From Geobacillus stearothermophilus ATCC 12980 (GTDB lineage Bacteria > Bacillota > Bacilli > Bacillales > Anoxybacillaceae): a stretch of DNA of 64,000 nt. The first letter of the stretch is position 1, and each line of letters begins with the position of its first letter. Both the position numbers and the translations under genes were made by a program. Location: contig NZ_CP128494.1 of assembly GCF_030369615.1 (NCBI RefSeq), positions 1,383,501 through 1,447,500 of the forward strand. The letters are read 5' to 3'. Shown piece by piece: positions 8,003-19,477 of this stretch. The notes under the pieces were generated by a model that made no database searches, had not been told where the DNA came from, and worked only from the letters and a program-made list of their open reading frames with translations.

Positions 8003-9367
8003 TTACGCCGTTCGCCCGGGCGCTTTTGTTGCTTGATGCTGCTTTTCTTTGACAGTGGAATAGATGAATAAGAGAACCAAGACGGCCACGCAGAGAAGCG
8101 AACCGATTCGATGCTCTCTTTGAAGCAAAAAGCCAAGCCAAATCGCCCCGAGCGCCCCGACCGCCGCCATCGTTGTGTACGGAAACCCTTTCGTTCGGAA
8201 AAACGGCTTCGTTTTGTAGTGCGGCCGCAGCTTCAGCTGAGCGGCGCCGATCATCATCCAAACGATGAGCACGGTAAATCCAGGAATCGTCATCAATTCC
8301 TCGATGATCCGCCCGGGCGCCAAGTAGGCGCCGATCACGCCAGCGGCGATGCAGATGGCGACCATGCCCATCCCGTACAGCGGAACCCCGTGTTTCGTCG
8401 TCCGCTGCAAGCGGCGGCTTGCTTCTCCTTGTTCAGCCATGGTGTACAGCAACCGAGAAGTCGCATAGACGCCTGTATTGGCCGCTGATAAGACGGCAAT
8501 GAGCAACACCGCGTTCATGACATGGGCCGCGCCGGGCAACCCGATCGCTTCTAACACTTGGACAAAGGGACTGTTCGTTTCCGAAACGGTGTTCCATGGC
8601 ATAATGCCGCAAATGATAGCCATTGGCAAAAGATAAAAGCCGACAACCCGCCAGATTGTGGTGCGAATGACGCGCGGCAGCACCTGCTCGGCGTCTTTCA
8701 TCTCCGTCACCGCCACCCCGATCAGCTCCGCTCCGCCATAGGAAAACATCACGATAAGCAAGGCGCTGAGCGTTCCGGCAAACCCGTGCGGAAACCATCC
8801 GCCGTCGCTGGCAGACGGAAACGAGCCGCTTATGCCGCTTGGGATCACGCCAGCCCATACGCCCGCCCCGAGCACGATAAACACCACTAGCGCCGCCACT
8901 TTCAGGCCGGCCAGCCAAAATTCCGCTTCCCCGTAATACTTCACAGGGAAAAGATTCAACCCCATGATCAGACACGCGCACAGGAGGGCAAGCAGCCATA
9001 ACGGCGTAGACGGAACCCAATAGTTCAGAAAACTGCCGGCAGCCAGCAGTTCGACAACAGTGACCAACGTCCAATTGATCCAATACAGCCAGCCGACGAT
9101 CCATGACAGGCGAAAGCCAAACGCCCGGCGGATCAAATGTTGAACGTTCGAACCCGGATACGCGATCGCCATCTCGGCCAGTGCAGCCATAATCCAAAAC
9201 AACAGCACGCCGCCGATCAAGTACGTGAGCACGACGCTTGGTCCAGCGATATGAATGGCCTCGGCGCTTCCTTTAAAAATGCCGGTGCCGATCATCCCTC
9301 CTAACGCGATCAGCTGAACGTGGCGGGGCAATAGTCCTTTTTGCAGCTGAGGACGGGATTGTTCCAT
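8003..9367 (-). CDS. APC-superfamily amino-acid permease
   Basis: A 454-residue transporter with about 12 predicted membrane helices. The N-terminal signature is typical of the AAT family (LIALGGMIGTGIFKGSAEAI), followed by the conserved FSYGGAELIGV segment of helix 6 (about residue 210). Members import neutral or aromatic amino acids by proton symport; the closest B. subtilis relatives by appearance are YbxG/YtnA-type permeases. Substrate cannot be fixed from sequence. It stands alone between a terminator and a divergent remnant gene. Confidence 0.9.
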   Translation of the reverse strand: MEQSRPQLQKGLLPRHVQLIALGGMIGTGIFKGSAEAIHIAGPSVVLTYLIGGVLLFWIMAALAEMAIAYPGSNVQHLIRRAFGFRLSWIVGWLYWINWTLVTVVELLAAGSFLNYWVPSTPLWLLALLCACLIMGLNLFPVKYYGEAEFWLAGLKVAALVVFIVLGAGVWAGVIPSGISGSFPSASDGGWFPHGFAGTLSALLIVMFSYGGAELIGVAVTEMKDAEQVLPRVIRTTIWRVVGFYLLPMAIICGIMPWNTVSETNSPFVQVLEAIGLPGAAHVMNAVLLIAVLSAANTGVYATSRLLYTMAEQGEASRRLQRTTKHGVPLYGMGMVAICIAAGVIGAYLAPGRIIEELMTIPGFTVLIVWMMIGAAQLKLRPHYKTKPFFRTKGFPYTTMAAVGALGAIWLGFLLQREHRIGSLLCVAVLVLLFIYSTVKEKQHQATKAPGRTA

Positions 9368-9520
9368 GTTGACAACAACCTTTCTGCTCTAATGTTGATT
9401 CATAGATGTGCTTTTTTGCTTTTATGCGGTTAAGCAAAAAAGATAATTTCAGAATATAATAGTTCAGTTGTTCTGTCAACGATTGTCGAAAAAAGGCATC
9501 GCCAACATGGAAATTGGTGG

Positions 9521-10198
9521 ATGAAGATGACGCCTAGACGCTGCCTTCATCCCGTTGCGATTATGGCGGGAGTCGGAAAAGAACTGAAAAACATGGTCGT
9601 TCCGCTCCTTGTGATCATGGTGGCGGGCAGTCTGAACCGCTTCTCTTGGCGGGATTTCATCGTGCCGCTGGCGGATGTCGTATACAAGGTGGTGATGGGG
9701 GTTCTGTCTTGGCTCCGCTTTACCTACGCTTGGGATGAAGACCGCTTGCTCGTGGAGGAAGGCGTGTTTGTCCGCAAAAGACGTTCGATTCCGTTCGAGC
9801 GCATCCATGGGATTTCAGTGACAGAGGGGATATGGCAACGGATGGCGGGAGTGGTTCAAGTACATGTTGAGGCGGCGGGTGATGCCCTCGGTGAAGCAGA
9901 AGTGACGCTTCGGGCCATATCAAAGGAAGAAGCCCGCTGCCTGCAACGATGCGTGGAACAGGCGAAACACAAGGTGGGAGCCGCCGCCCATCCAGAACCA
10001 TCCGCGAACCGTCCACATCGTGCTCTGTTTGCCTTATCGGCGAAAGAAATAGGGGTGGCTTCGTTGACAAGCGGTGGAGCGCTTGGCGTGGTTGCCGCTT
10101 TATGTGGGTTTTTGTCGCCCAAGCGCCAGCCGCAAACAAATATTGTATGTAAAAAAAATATTTTTTATACTTTACTACTAAATATTAATTTATTATAA
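9521..10198 (+). pseudogene. Truncated ydbT-like PH-domain (DUF304) membrane protein
   Basis: The reading frame opens like B. subtilis YdbT (RRCLHPVAI, a hydrophobic pair of helices, then a PH-like block WDEDRLLVEEGVFVRKRRSI and IPFERIHGIS). It runs only about 200 residues of homology and then decays into AT-rich sequence that is the katG promoter; the last 20 or so codons are that promoter read through. Full YdbT proteins are roughly twice as long and carry a second PH block, and they normally follow ydbS, which is absent here. The 3' half seems to have been replaced when the katG segment arrived. Confidence 0.7.
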
Positions 10199-10199
10199 T
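10171..10199 (+). promoter_or_regulatory. katG promoter
   Basis: TTTACT (10171-10176), 17-base spacer and TATAAT (10194-10199) in a strongly AT-rich stretch, 53 bp before the katG ATG. Confidence 0.65.
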
Positions 10200-10206
10200 T
10201 CTAATG

Positions 10207-10221
10207 TACTAATCATTATCA
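10207..10221 (+). promoter_or_regulatory. Fur/PerR-type operator upstream of katG
   Basis: TACTAATCATTATCA matches 12 of 14 specified positions of the 7-1-7 Fur-family consensus TGATAATNATTATCA. It lies just downstream of the -10 box, where binding would block initiation. A peroxide sensor such as PerR is the likeliest ligand because katG is a classical PerR target, but this exact sequence is closer to the Fur version of the box. Confidence 0.55.
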
Positions 10222-10236
10222 ATTATAGAAAGATAG

Positions 10237-12456
<2,220 letters not shown>

Positions 12457-12467
12457 CCAGGCAAAAA

Positions 12468-12506
12468 AAGCAGCTTGTCCGTTTAAGGGGCAAGCTGTTT
12501 TTTTAT
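12468..12506 (+). terminator. Terminator of katG
   Basis: CAGCTTG-rich arm at 12471-12478 pairs with CAAGCTG at 12491-12497, followed by TTTTTTTATA. Confidence 0.85.
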
Positions 12507-12881
12507 ATTTCTTAGACTTGTTGTGGATCAAAAGGGAAAGATTCGTTGAAAGGAAACTAGAGCGCTCAATTACCTGTTTTTATGCTTATGTGTCAGAGAT
12601 TTGCAGAGAGAAAAGAGCCTTTGGAGAATCTTTGAGAATAGTATGTATTTTATTGACAAATTATGTGTTTTTCAGTATGATTGCGGCAGAATCAAATCAA
12701 GATCAAATAGCATAGGGAAAGGGACAGGACAAACGTTCACGTCAAAATAAAAAGACAGCTCAGCCCTGCCCAACGGCGGCGGGGAAAACAACACCTTCTT
12801 TTTATGATTGTAAGGTATAAACGTGTTTTAGTCAACACAAAATGAATTTATGTATGGAAAGTAAAGGAGTTTACTTTAAAT
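12507..12881. other. AT-rich intergenic stretch without a supported gene
   Basis: About 375 bp of lower GC than the surroundings. An open frame on the plus strand (12518-12715) has no ribosome site and no recognisable product. A GC-rich patch near 12755-12790 could fold but has no clear terminator form. The stretch marks the left edge of the accessory region carrying the DUF3800 gene. Confidence 0.5.
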
Positions 12882-13202
12882 ATGCACTACTTAATCTATT
12901 TTGATGAGAGCAATAAACTCGACCAGTTTAACGCTAACTATTCTTACTATGGGGCTTACGGAGGAACCGATGCCGCAATGGCAAGGGTTGTTAAGCAAGT
13001 TCGAAACATCTTTAAACAGTGTAATTCTTTTAGTGAACTTCATTTTCGAGAGTATACGAAAGACAACCTTGTCAAGAAATATTTTCAAACTCTTCATACG
13101 GTTATTAATGAGAATGTACAGATTAATATTCTAACCGTTAATAATAGGGATGCTTTGTATGCGGCACAGAAAATCGGATTAACGGCGACTGAACTAAGAA
13201 AC

Positions 13203-13209
13203 TTATTCT
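13203..13209 (+). repeat. Target-site duplication, left copy
   Basis: TTATTCT immediately before the element, matching 14214-14220. Confidence 0.85.
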
Positions 13210-14213
13210 ACCCGTGGTGCTAGATAAACTTGATCAAGCATAAAAATAGCCCTTGCTGGCGGATCTCCAGTAGAATGAAAGTGTCACCCAACATTCGAAA
13301 GGAGAGATCCCCCATGCAAGAGCACTTTCATTTTACTACAGATCCAGCCAAACTTCAAAAACAATATGCCGCTATTTTCTGTTTTGTTTCTGCCCAACTG
13401 TCGTTGATTCAAATGTATCTTCATCGCCGCAACCGTCACTTGGTCAAGCAAGAAGACGAAGTGGTCATGGCGGTTCACCTTTTGGGGAAGCTGCTGGGCT
13501 TTTCTTCCGAACGAGCCTGGCATCGTTTTGTCACGGGAAATTTGTTCACAAACGGCTCGTTTCTTGAACGCTCCCGATACAACCGCCGCTGCGGGGCGCT
13601 TGGTTTCGCCATCAAATGGATCCGTCATGAGCTGGCGAAACGTGGCCAACACCATGCTTATGCGGTCGTCGACAGCTTGCCTCTTCCGTTGTGCCATCCC
13701 GCAAGAATGCAGCGCGTCAAGCGATTTCGAGGGATCGCGGATATGGGGTATTGTGCTTCCAAAAAGCAATGGTACTACGGTTTCAAGCTGCATCTTCAAG
13801 TGACCAATCAAGGGCTGGCCATGGGCTATGTCGTGACGGAAGCGTCCTGCCACGACGTCAAAGCCGCTGAAACGGTGATGACTCAAATCCCTCATCCCTA
13901 CAACTTTGGGGACAAAGGGTACATCAGCCGCGCTCTTCGAGAAAAGCTGTACGAAGAACACCAAGCCGCGTTCTGGACACCGTCTCGACACAATCAAAAG
14001 CACGGCCCATCCAAGGCATGGGAAGAATGGATCAGGAAAAAACGCAAAGTCATCGAGACGGTGTTTTCGATTCTCGTAGACCAATACCGGATCACCGACA
14101 TTCGAGCGAATTCCATTACCGGGTTTGAAGTGGCACTCGATGGCATCTTGTTGGCGTATTCCCTGGTCACACTAGGGCTAGTTGAGCGCTGACGCTCAAC
14201 TAGCACCACGGGT
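13210..14213 (+). mobile_element. IS982-family insertion sequence, complete
   Basis: A 1004-bp element bounded by 14-bp perfect inverted ends (ACCCGTGGTGCTAG at 13210-13223 and its complement at 14200-14213), with a 7-bp duplication outside. The AC terminus, about 1-kb size and 7-bp duplication all fit the IS982 family, as does the single DDE transposase. The ends and ORF look intact, so the copy may still be mobile. Confidence 0.9.
13314..14192 (+). CDS. IS982-family DDE transposase
   Basis: A 292-residue transposase. The ATG at 13314 lies 9 bases after AAAGGAG; upstream in-frame codons have no ribosome site. The DDE triad is visible as the first Asp in VVDSLPLPLC (about residue 117), the second in FGDKGYISRALR (about 201) and the Glu in KVIETVFS (about 247). 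It cuts and rejoins the 14-bp ends of the surrounding element. Ends and frame are intact. Confidence 0.92.
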   Translation: MQEHFHFTTDPAKLQKQYAAIFCFVSAQLSLIQMYLHRRNRHLVKQEDEVVMAVHLLGKLLGFSSERAWHRFVTGNLFTNGSFLERSRYNRRCGALGFAIKWIRHELAKRGQHHAYAVVDSLPLPLCHPARMQRVKRFRGIADMGYCASKKQWYYGFKLHLQVTNQGLAMGYVVTEASCHDVKAAETVMTQIPHPYNFGDKGYISRALREKLYEEHQAAFWTPSRHNQKHGPSKAWEEWIRKKRKVIETVFSILVDQYRITDIRANSITGFEVALDGILLAYSLVTLGLVER

Positions 14214-14220
14214 TTATTCT
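14214..14220 (+). repeat. Target-site duplication, right copy
   Basis: TTATTCT immediately after the element, identical to 13203-13209. Confidence 0.85.
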
Positions 14221-14921
14221 ATATCAAAATACCGGAAAGATTATTTTATGGAATGACTCGGGATTTATCAAGTCAAGAATCTGGAACGATTAAGGTGAAG
14301 ATTAAGGTAGACCAGAATGATGAGTATGATAAGCTTTTTCTTGAAACGAAAATCATTGAACAGATGAACGCACATTCGGCTTATCGCAATAAAAATTACC
14401 GCGTTGTTAATGTTCTTTCTCAAAACTCTGTTAAATCAATACCTTTGCAAATAGTGGATACATTTATGGGGATGGTTATATTTTTGTTGGAACAAAATTA
14501 TCTTGAATCGTCCAATACTGCCAAGATAAAAAGTGATTTAATATACCGGTTCCTTATTGAAGGAAATAACTTAATGAAGTTTCAACAGCAAATCAAACTA
14601 TATAAATGGACGGGACACGAAGAACTCACCTTTGTCAATATCAGCGACTATGTATCACCTTTTATGGCTTATAAAGCAGCATATGATTCACAAGAAATAA
14701 TACGAATTCAAAAGATCATGGTTGAGAATCCAGCGATGCCTCTAAAAGAGCTTAGACTCAAGACAGGCTATCCGAATACCATGAAGAACACACTGATCGG
14801 ATACAAGGATCAGATTGAAGGGCGGGGTAGGAATTATTCTATTTTATGATTCTCTTAGTTAGTTTTTTTATCAATAAATATGAATCTTTGACACACAAAG
14901 AAAAGAAGGAGTTTTCCCATC

Positions 14922-14993
14922 ATGGACGTTCGAATTCGGGCCATTTATGAAACCCGAGTTCGGCAGTCATGGCCGGCTGCATCTGTAAAATAG
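14922..14993 (+). CDS. Possible 23-residue leader peptide
   Basis: An ATG preceded by AAGAAGGAG opens a 23-codon frame (MDVRIRAIYETRVRQ...) that ends 20 bp before the Nudix gene. The ribosome site is good, but the peptide resembles nothing known. It may be a leader or a remnant. Confidence 0.3.
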   Translation: MDVRIRAIYETRVRQSWPAASVK

Positions 14994-15012
14994 ATCTGGA
15001 AAGGAGCGCCCG

Positions 15013-15438
15013 ATGAGGATACGCAAATGTGCTAGAGCAGTGATCATCAATGAGCGAAACGAAATTCTTCTTCAGCAATTTGAATTTCGGGATGTAGTAG
15101 GGAACAAAGTGTTATGGGTTACTCCAGGAGGGGGCATTGAAGAAAACGAGACCCCAGCTGAAGCTTTAAAAAGGGAATTATACGAAGAACTAGGCATAGT
15201 GGTTGATCTTCTCGGTGGCCCCATATTCCAACTGGATGTATGGATTGAAGGAAAACAAGGTTCTTTTATTAGCCGGGAAATTTATTATCACGTTACGATC
15301 CAATCCGATACGGTGTTGTCTATCGAACATATGACAAAGAACGAAAAAGACACACTGAAAGGACTCAAATGGTGGAGCAAAGACGAATTGCAGAAAATCG
15401 ACAACTTTGCGCCTCGTGAAATATTGAACTACATATAG
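15013..15438 (+). CDS. Nudix hydrolase
   Basis: A 141-residue enzyme with the Nudix box GX5EX7REUXEEXGU at about residues 38-60 (GGGIEENETP... then RELYEELGI), which binds Mg2+ and hydrolyses nucleoside diphosphates linked to another group. The ATG follows GGAAAGGAG. The substrate cannot be predicted: the protein lacks the extra motifs of MutT, ADP-ribose or coenzyme A pyrophosphatases. It is the right end of the low-GC accessory segment. Confidence 0.88.
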   Translation: MRIRKCARAVIINERNEILLQQFEFRDVVGNKVLWVTPGGGIEENETPAEALKRELYEELGIVVDLLGGPIFQLDVWIEGKQGSFISREIYYHVTIQSDTVLSIEHMTKNEKDTLKGLKWWSKDELQKIDNFAPREILNYI

Positions 15439-15760
<322 letters not shown>

Positions 15761-15761
15761 A

Positions 15762-15811
15762 ATAAAATAAAAACGTGCAGTGTTCCTAAGTGGTTCATGA
15801 AACACTGCACG
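15762..15811 (-). terminator. Terminator of the 64-aa gene
   Basis: Perfect 11-bp arms CGTGCAGTGTT (15774-15784) and AACACTGCACG (15801-15811), followed on the minus strand by TTTTATTTTATTT. Confidence 0.8.
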
Positions 15812-15877
15812 TTACCCGCTGCGTGTCGATTGTCGCAGGAAAGGCATGCTCCCATCCTTTCTTTTTAACTTTCAACG

Positions 15878-16072
15878 TTATGCAATGTCGGTGTGGCGAT
15901 AGCGGACGCCTTTATACCGAACGCGAACCGGTATGCCTTTCTCTTGTTTGTACCTGATGAGCAGCCGTCGAGCTTTTGAAAAGGCTTCCATCATCCCAGA
16001 TGCCGAAATCGCCTCATCCCAGACAGACGTTCTTCCTTGTTCTGTGTAAAAGGAAAAGACGTACTGTTTCAC
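15878..16072 (-). CDS. Small hypothetical protein (64 aa)
   Basis: A 64-residue basic protein (MKQYVFSFYTEQGRTSVWDE...) of unknown function. The GTG start lies about 9 bases after GGAGGTG. A TATAAT box about 40 bases upstream and a strong terminator downstream make it a complete single-gene unit. No membrane segment is present. Confidence 0.65.
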   Translation of the reverse strand: MKQYVFSFYTEQGRTSVWDEAISASGMMEAFSKARRLLIRYKQEKGIPVRVRYKGVRYRHTDIA

Positions 16073-16286
16073 CCTTCTTCACCTCCCTAAGTACTTATTA
16101 TAATCAGAGACTGTTTTTTCTAAACACAAAAACTGTTACAATTATGTTAACATTTTCTGTGCCGCGGCACTATGAAAAAATGGCTGGCGGAATGGGCCGC
16201 CGTGTCACGTAGTATGTTCGTTGTCACCGTCGGAATCAGCCTGCCGCCATGCTGCAAAGCCAGCGATCTCTCCTCTTGTCGCCGCA

Positions 16287-16318
16287 AAGAAAACCGGCAC
16301 CTTATTCGATGCCGGTTT
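16287..16318 (-). terminator. Terminator overlapping the nrnB-like gene end
   Basis: Arms AAACCGGCA (16291-16299) and TGCCGGTTT (16310-16318) with TTTTCTTT following on the minus strand. The stop codon lies in the loop. Confidence 0.75.
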
Positions 16319-17540
16319 GATGTTTGTATTGTTTGACAGCCGACGGATAGTCGGCTTGGATGGAGTCTTTGTCCCGCCCAAGCCGCACACTTAAAAACTC
16401 TAGCACAGCGGCGTCGTAGGCGAGCCCTGCAGCAAACTGCCGCTTTAACCATCGCTCGCCCGCGGCTTCATCGGGAAAGGTGCGAGCCTCTCCCCCGTCG
16501 GCATACCATGTCCATCCCTGTTCCGTCTGGCGGCTTAACCACCACTGGCCCTGATGATTCGTCCAAAACACGCCTTCTGCCTCTTCCCGCTTGTTCAGTT
16601 GGTTTTGTTCCGCATCGCCATAAACAGGCGCAAGCGGGAACGTCTCGATGACAAACAGCGGAAAGGTCGTGTCATCCACAAAACAACCCGATGCCTTCGG
16701 GTGGCCGCCGCCGCCAAACTGCTTCGCGAATTCGGCGACGTTGACATTGTCATGGATGGTGCGAAACCCGATATGTTTTGTCCCGAGATTGACTAGGGCG
16801 ATCAAATCTAGGTGCGGATGCCGTTTGGATAAGGCGTTGCCAAGCTCCGACAGATGGCGTTCAGCGAACACGACGCCGATGCAGTAATCGCCGATCCAGC
16901 GCTGAACGAGCTGCTTTTGCTTCTGTCGGATGTAGCGTTGAATTTTCTTTTCTTCCATATCCAGAAGCAACTCTTCCGTCTCCGTCAAGGCGAACGCCTC
17001 CCCGGAGGCGAGCCGCTCGCTCATCGTCTCCCAAAAGCCGTCGAGCCCGAGAATGGTGAACAAATCGTTGAGCCGCTTCGCTTGCAAATTCCCATTTTCT
17101 TCCCATTCCCACGTGTCGTACTGGCGGACGAGCTCGACAAACGCATCCAACGTTTCGTTAGGCGCCAGTTTTCCTTCGCGGACGAGGTAATCGTAAAAGA
17201 GCGAGGTTGCACATGTTTTTTTGCCGTCTTCCCGTTCGGGCGCGACCCATCCCCATGGATAGCTGTTGAAATGAAGCGCGGTCACGTGGTGGTCGATGAC
17301 TTGCACATGGCCGCCGCGCTTCGCCCGCTCGGCGAGCTGCTGCTCCACCTCCTGGCCGACGGCTAGGTCGGTGATAAACAGCATGGCGCCATTCGCTTCC
17401 TCGCTTTGCAAGAACTGGCTGACCCGTTCATCCAAGTTCCGGTACGAGCAAAACGAAATGTTCACCTCGGCAAACGCCAGCTTGGCGAGCAATCCACAGC
17501 CGATGCCGTCTAAATCGCTGTCGGTAAATAGTTTGATCAT
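16302..17540 (-). CDS. nrnB: DHH-family oligoribonuclease (NrnB/YngD-like)
   Basis: A 412-residue phosphoesterase of the DHH-DHHA1 fold. Metal ligands are visible as SDLDG (residues 8-12), a second Asp in TDLA and the DHH triplet (83-85); the C-terminal DHHA1 substrate motif is GGGGHPKASG (about 275). B. subtilis NrnB (YngD) has this layout and degrades short RNA oligonucleotides. The start is the ATG at 17540, preceded by AAAGGATGGG; a GTG further out has no ribosome site. It follows the VWA gene by 17 bp, so the two are probably cotranscribed. After the DHHA1 domain come about 120 less conserved residues. Confidence 0.82.
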   Translation of the reverse strand: MIKLFTDSDLDGIGCGLLAKLAFAEVNISFCSYRNLDERVSQFLQSEEANGAMLFITDLAVGQEVEQQLAERAKRGGHVQVIDHHVTALHFNSYPWGWVAPEREDGKKTCATSLFYDYLVREGKLAPNETLDAFVELVRQYDTWEWEENGNLQAKRLNDLFTILGLDGFWETMSERLASGEAFALTETEELLLDMEEKKIQRYIRQKQKQLVQRWIGDYCIGVVFAERHLSELGNALSKRHPHLDLIALVNLGTKHIGFRTIHDNVNVAEFAKQFGGGGHPKASGCFVDDTTFPLFVIETFPLAPVYGDAEQNQLNKREEAEGVFWTNHQGQWWLSRQTEQGWTWYADGGEARTFPDEAAGERWLKRQFAAGLAYDAAVLEFLSVRLGRDKDSIQADYPSAVKQYKHQTGIE

Positions 17541-17557
17541 CGATTCCCATCCTTTTG

Positions 17558-19468
17558 TTACAAGCTTTTTTGCAGCCACGTTTTCAAAAGCGGAAGCAGT
17601 CGGTCGGGCAGCTCGCTCACTTGTGGAACGAAAACGCGAAAGCGGCCGTAAATGTTTTCAATCGTCCGCCGCGTCGATTCGTCATCCGCCCCGCGGCCTA
17701 AAAAAAGGTTGACAACCTCAATGCCGCGCCGCCGCGCTTCGGCCACCGCTTCATGCGTATCGATAATGCCGTTTTGTTCGTAGCCATAGGCGGCCGGTTC
17801 CCCGTCAGAAAAGATGAGCAACACTTTTTGCGTTTCCGGGCGGCGGAGAAGTTGCTCAGTCATCCAGCGGATCGCCAGCCCGTCGCGGTTGTCTTCGTGG
17901 GGCTCAAGCTGCATGATCGCCGGGCCGCTTGATGGGTTCAACGACTCGCGGAACGAAACAGCCACTTGCAAGTAATTCGGCTGTCTGGCCGCGGTTGCCT
18001 CGTTGGCGTCTTCCCAAAACCCGACGATCTGGTGCGGCACACGCAACGTTTGAAGCACGTTGTGGCAGAGAACGAGCCCCGTTTTCGTTTCATCCATTTT
18101 ATCGTGCATCGACGCCGAGCAGTCGACAAGCAGGCCGAACGCTGCGTTGAACCGCCGCGCTGGCTCGCCTTTTTTGTAAAACAGGTGAGGCCGCTCGTCG
18201 GTGAAAAACGGTATGAGCTGTTTGCGCAGCCGTCCGGCCGGCAAGTTCGTGCGCCACGTGCTGCGTTGGTGTTCGAGCCATTGCTCCATCACGCGCACAA
18301 GCCGCTTCCGGTATGGCGCGGCCGCCGCCTGTTTGCTGCGGTATTCGTCCCGTTCGTCACGACTTGGCGGCGGGGAAGAAAAAACAATGATGGCTGCCTG
18401 GCGGTTCGCTTCCCCATATGGAGCACCGCCTCCGGCTAGTCGATGTTCCTGGAATGCGGCTGCCGCCTCGAGGCCGTATTCGTTTCGCTTCGCCGGCCGG
18501 GACGTTCCTTGGACAATGGCGAGCGCCTGGTCGCCATCGTCCCCCGGCCTCGCCCCGTCGCCAAGCATGCCAGTGCGGGTGCCGCGTTCCAACTCAAAGC
18601 GGAGAAAATTCCCATTCGGACGGCTTGTTTCCCGGTGCCACGTCGACAGCACTTCCTGGTGCGCTTTGCCGTTTGACGGATTTTCCGCTGCATCGCGGTT
18701 TTCCAACGGATCGACCCGCTTCAAATCGCGAACCGTCACCTTCGGTTCATCGTCCCCGTCATCGACAAATGGAAGCGAGGTGTAAGCGTTCACCATGTCA
18801 CCGGCAAGCGCCTCTTCCATCAATGCGACGATGGCTAACGCCCAGCGGGCCGTATCCGCGGTGGACATCGCGTCAAACCATTGCGGCCACAGCGCGTCAA
18901 GGCGCGCCTGCACCGTTTCATCCGCCATCGGAGCGAGCGGAACGTCATCAAGCGGCGAGTCGGCGGTCAGCCGCAAATACATCGCCGCCAAAAATTGATC
19001 GGCGGCGGCGCCGCGGGTTTGGTTTGCCTGCCATTGCTGGGTGAAGTAGCGACGGTAAAGGCGGCGGCGCGTGCGAAACCAACGTTTCACCCCGGGCCGT
19101 TCTCGCTCGCAGAGGGCCTCAACACGAAGATCCTCAGCCAACGAAAACAGCTGTTTCGCCAGTTTCGGCCATGGGTGCGCTTCGGCTGCTTGCCGAAATG
19201 CGCGGACCGCCGCTAGGTCCGTATGCCGCCGCGTGCCGATGACGCGCAAGGCGACATCGCTTTTCATCGCCGTTTCTTTCTCCTTTGGCGGATACACATC
19301 CCAAAACTGACTGACGTACACCGTTGGCTTAACCGGATGCATCCCGGAATGGGCGGCGAACTCGACCGTCATGTCAGGACGGCGGGCGAGTGTTCGGGCG
19401 AGATCGGCGAGCTGCATCACCAAAAACGGATCGATCGGCCGATCGTTGAACATCATAAACCGTTCCAT
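17558..19468 (-). CDS. yojO: VWA-domain protein, YojO/NorD-like
   Basis: A 636-residue soluble protein. The C-terminal von Willebrand A domain (from about residue 440) carries the MIDAS metal site DCSASM and the later FSDGEP motif. The N-terminal part is the variable region typical of CbbO/NorD proteins. Such proteins pair with MoxR AAA+ ATPases to mature or remodel metalloenzymes. The ATPase partner lies immediately upstream (9 bp gap). Start supported by AGGAGG 6 bases before the ATG. The client enzyme is unknown; the B. subtilis homologues are YojO/YojN. Confidence 0.87.
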   Translation of the reverse strand: MERFMMFNDRPIDPFLVMQLADLARTLARRPDMTVEFAAHSGMHPVKPTVYVSQFWDVYPPKEKETAMKSDVALRVIGTRRHTDLAAVRAFRQAAEAHPWPKLAKQLFSLAEDLRVEALCERERPGVKRWFRTRRRLYRRYFTQQWQANQTRGAAADQFLAAMYLRLTADSPLDDVPLAPMADETVQARLDALWPQWFDAMSTADTARWALAIVALMEEALAGDMVNAYTSLPFVDDGDDEPKVTVRDLKRVDPLENRDAAENPSNGKAHQEVLSTWHRETSRPNGNFLRFELERGTRTGMLGDGARPGDDGDQALAIVQGTSRPAKRNEYGLEAAAAFQEHRLAGGGAPYGEANRQAAIIVFSSPPPSRDERDEYRSKQAAAAPYRKRLVRVMEQWLEHQRSTWRTNLPAGRLRKQLIPFFTDERPHLFYKKGEPARRFNAAFGLLVDCSASMHDKMDETKTGLVLCHNVLQTLRVPHQIVGFWEDANEATAARQPNYLQVAVSFRESLNPSSGPAIMQLEPHEDNRDGLAIRWMTEQLLRRPETQKVLLIFSDGEPAAYGYEQNGIIDTHEAVAEARRRGIEVVNLFLGRGADDESTRRTIENIYGRFRVFVPQVSELPDRLLPLLKTWLQKSL

Positions 19469-19477
19469 GGCCGCCTC

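Larger units (their letters stand above)
12882..14849 (+). pseudogene. DUF3800-family protein gene, interrupted by an IS982-type element
   Basis: The 5' part (12882-13209) encodes the family's N-terminal YFDES-type motif (LIYFDESNKLDQF) and the 3' part (14221-14849) carries the late SIPLQIVDTFMG segment. Removing the element and one copy of its 7-bp target duplication joins the halves in frame as one ORF of 318 residues, so inactivation is recent. DUF3800 proteins have an RNase H-like appearance, occur in defence and mobile contexts, and have no settled function. As it stands the first half ends 5 codons inside the element. Low GC suggests foreign origin. Confidence 0.85.

Noticed and set aside
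10203..10213. AATGTACTAAT near katG as a third RTP Ter site
   Set aside because: It shares ATGTACTAA with Ter, but the bases on both sides do not fit, and the Fur-type box overlapping it explains the sequence better.
12518..12715. 65-codon frame after katG
   Set aside because: No ribosome site, atypical composition, starts right after the katG terminator.
13210..14213. IS5- or IS4-family assignment of the insertion sequence
   Set aside because: The AC-starting ends, 1-kb length, 7-bp duplication and DDE motif context fit IS982 better.
16172..16335. Plus-strand frame beginning MKKWLAEWAAVSRSMFVV
   Set aside because: Looks membrane-like for 25 residues but has no ribosome site and runs antisense into the nrnB-like gene and its terminator; at most an old remnant.
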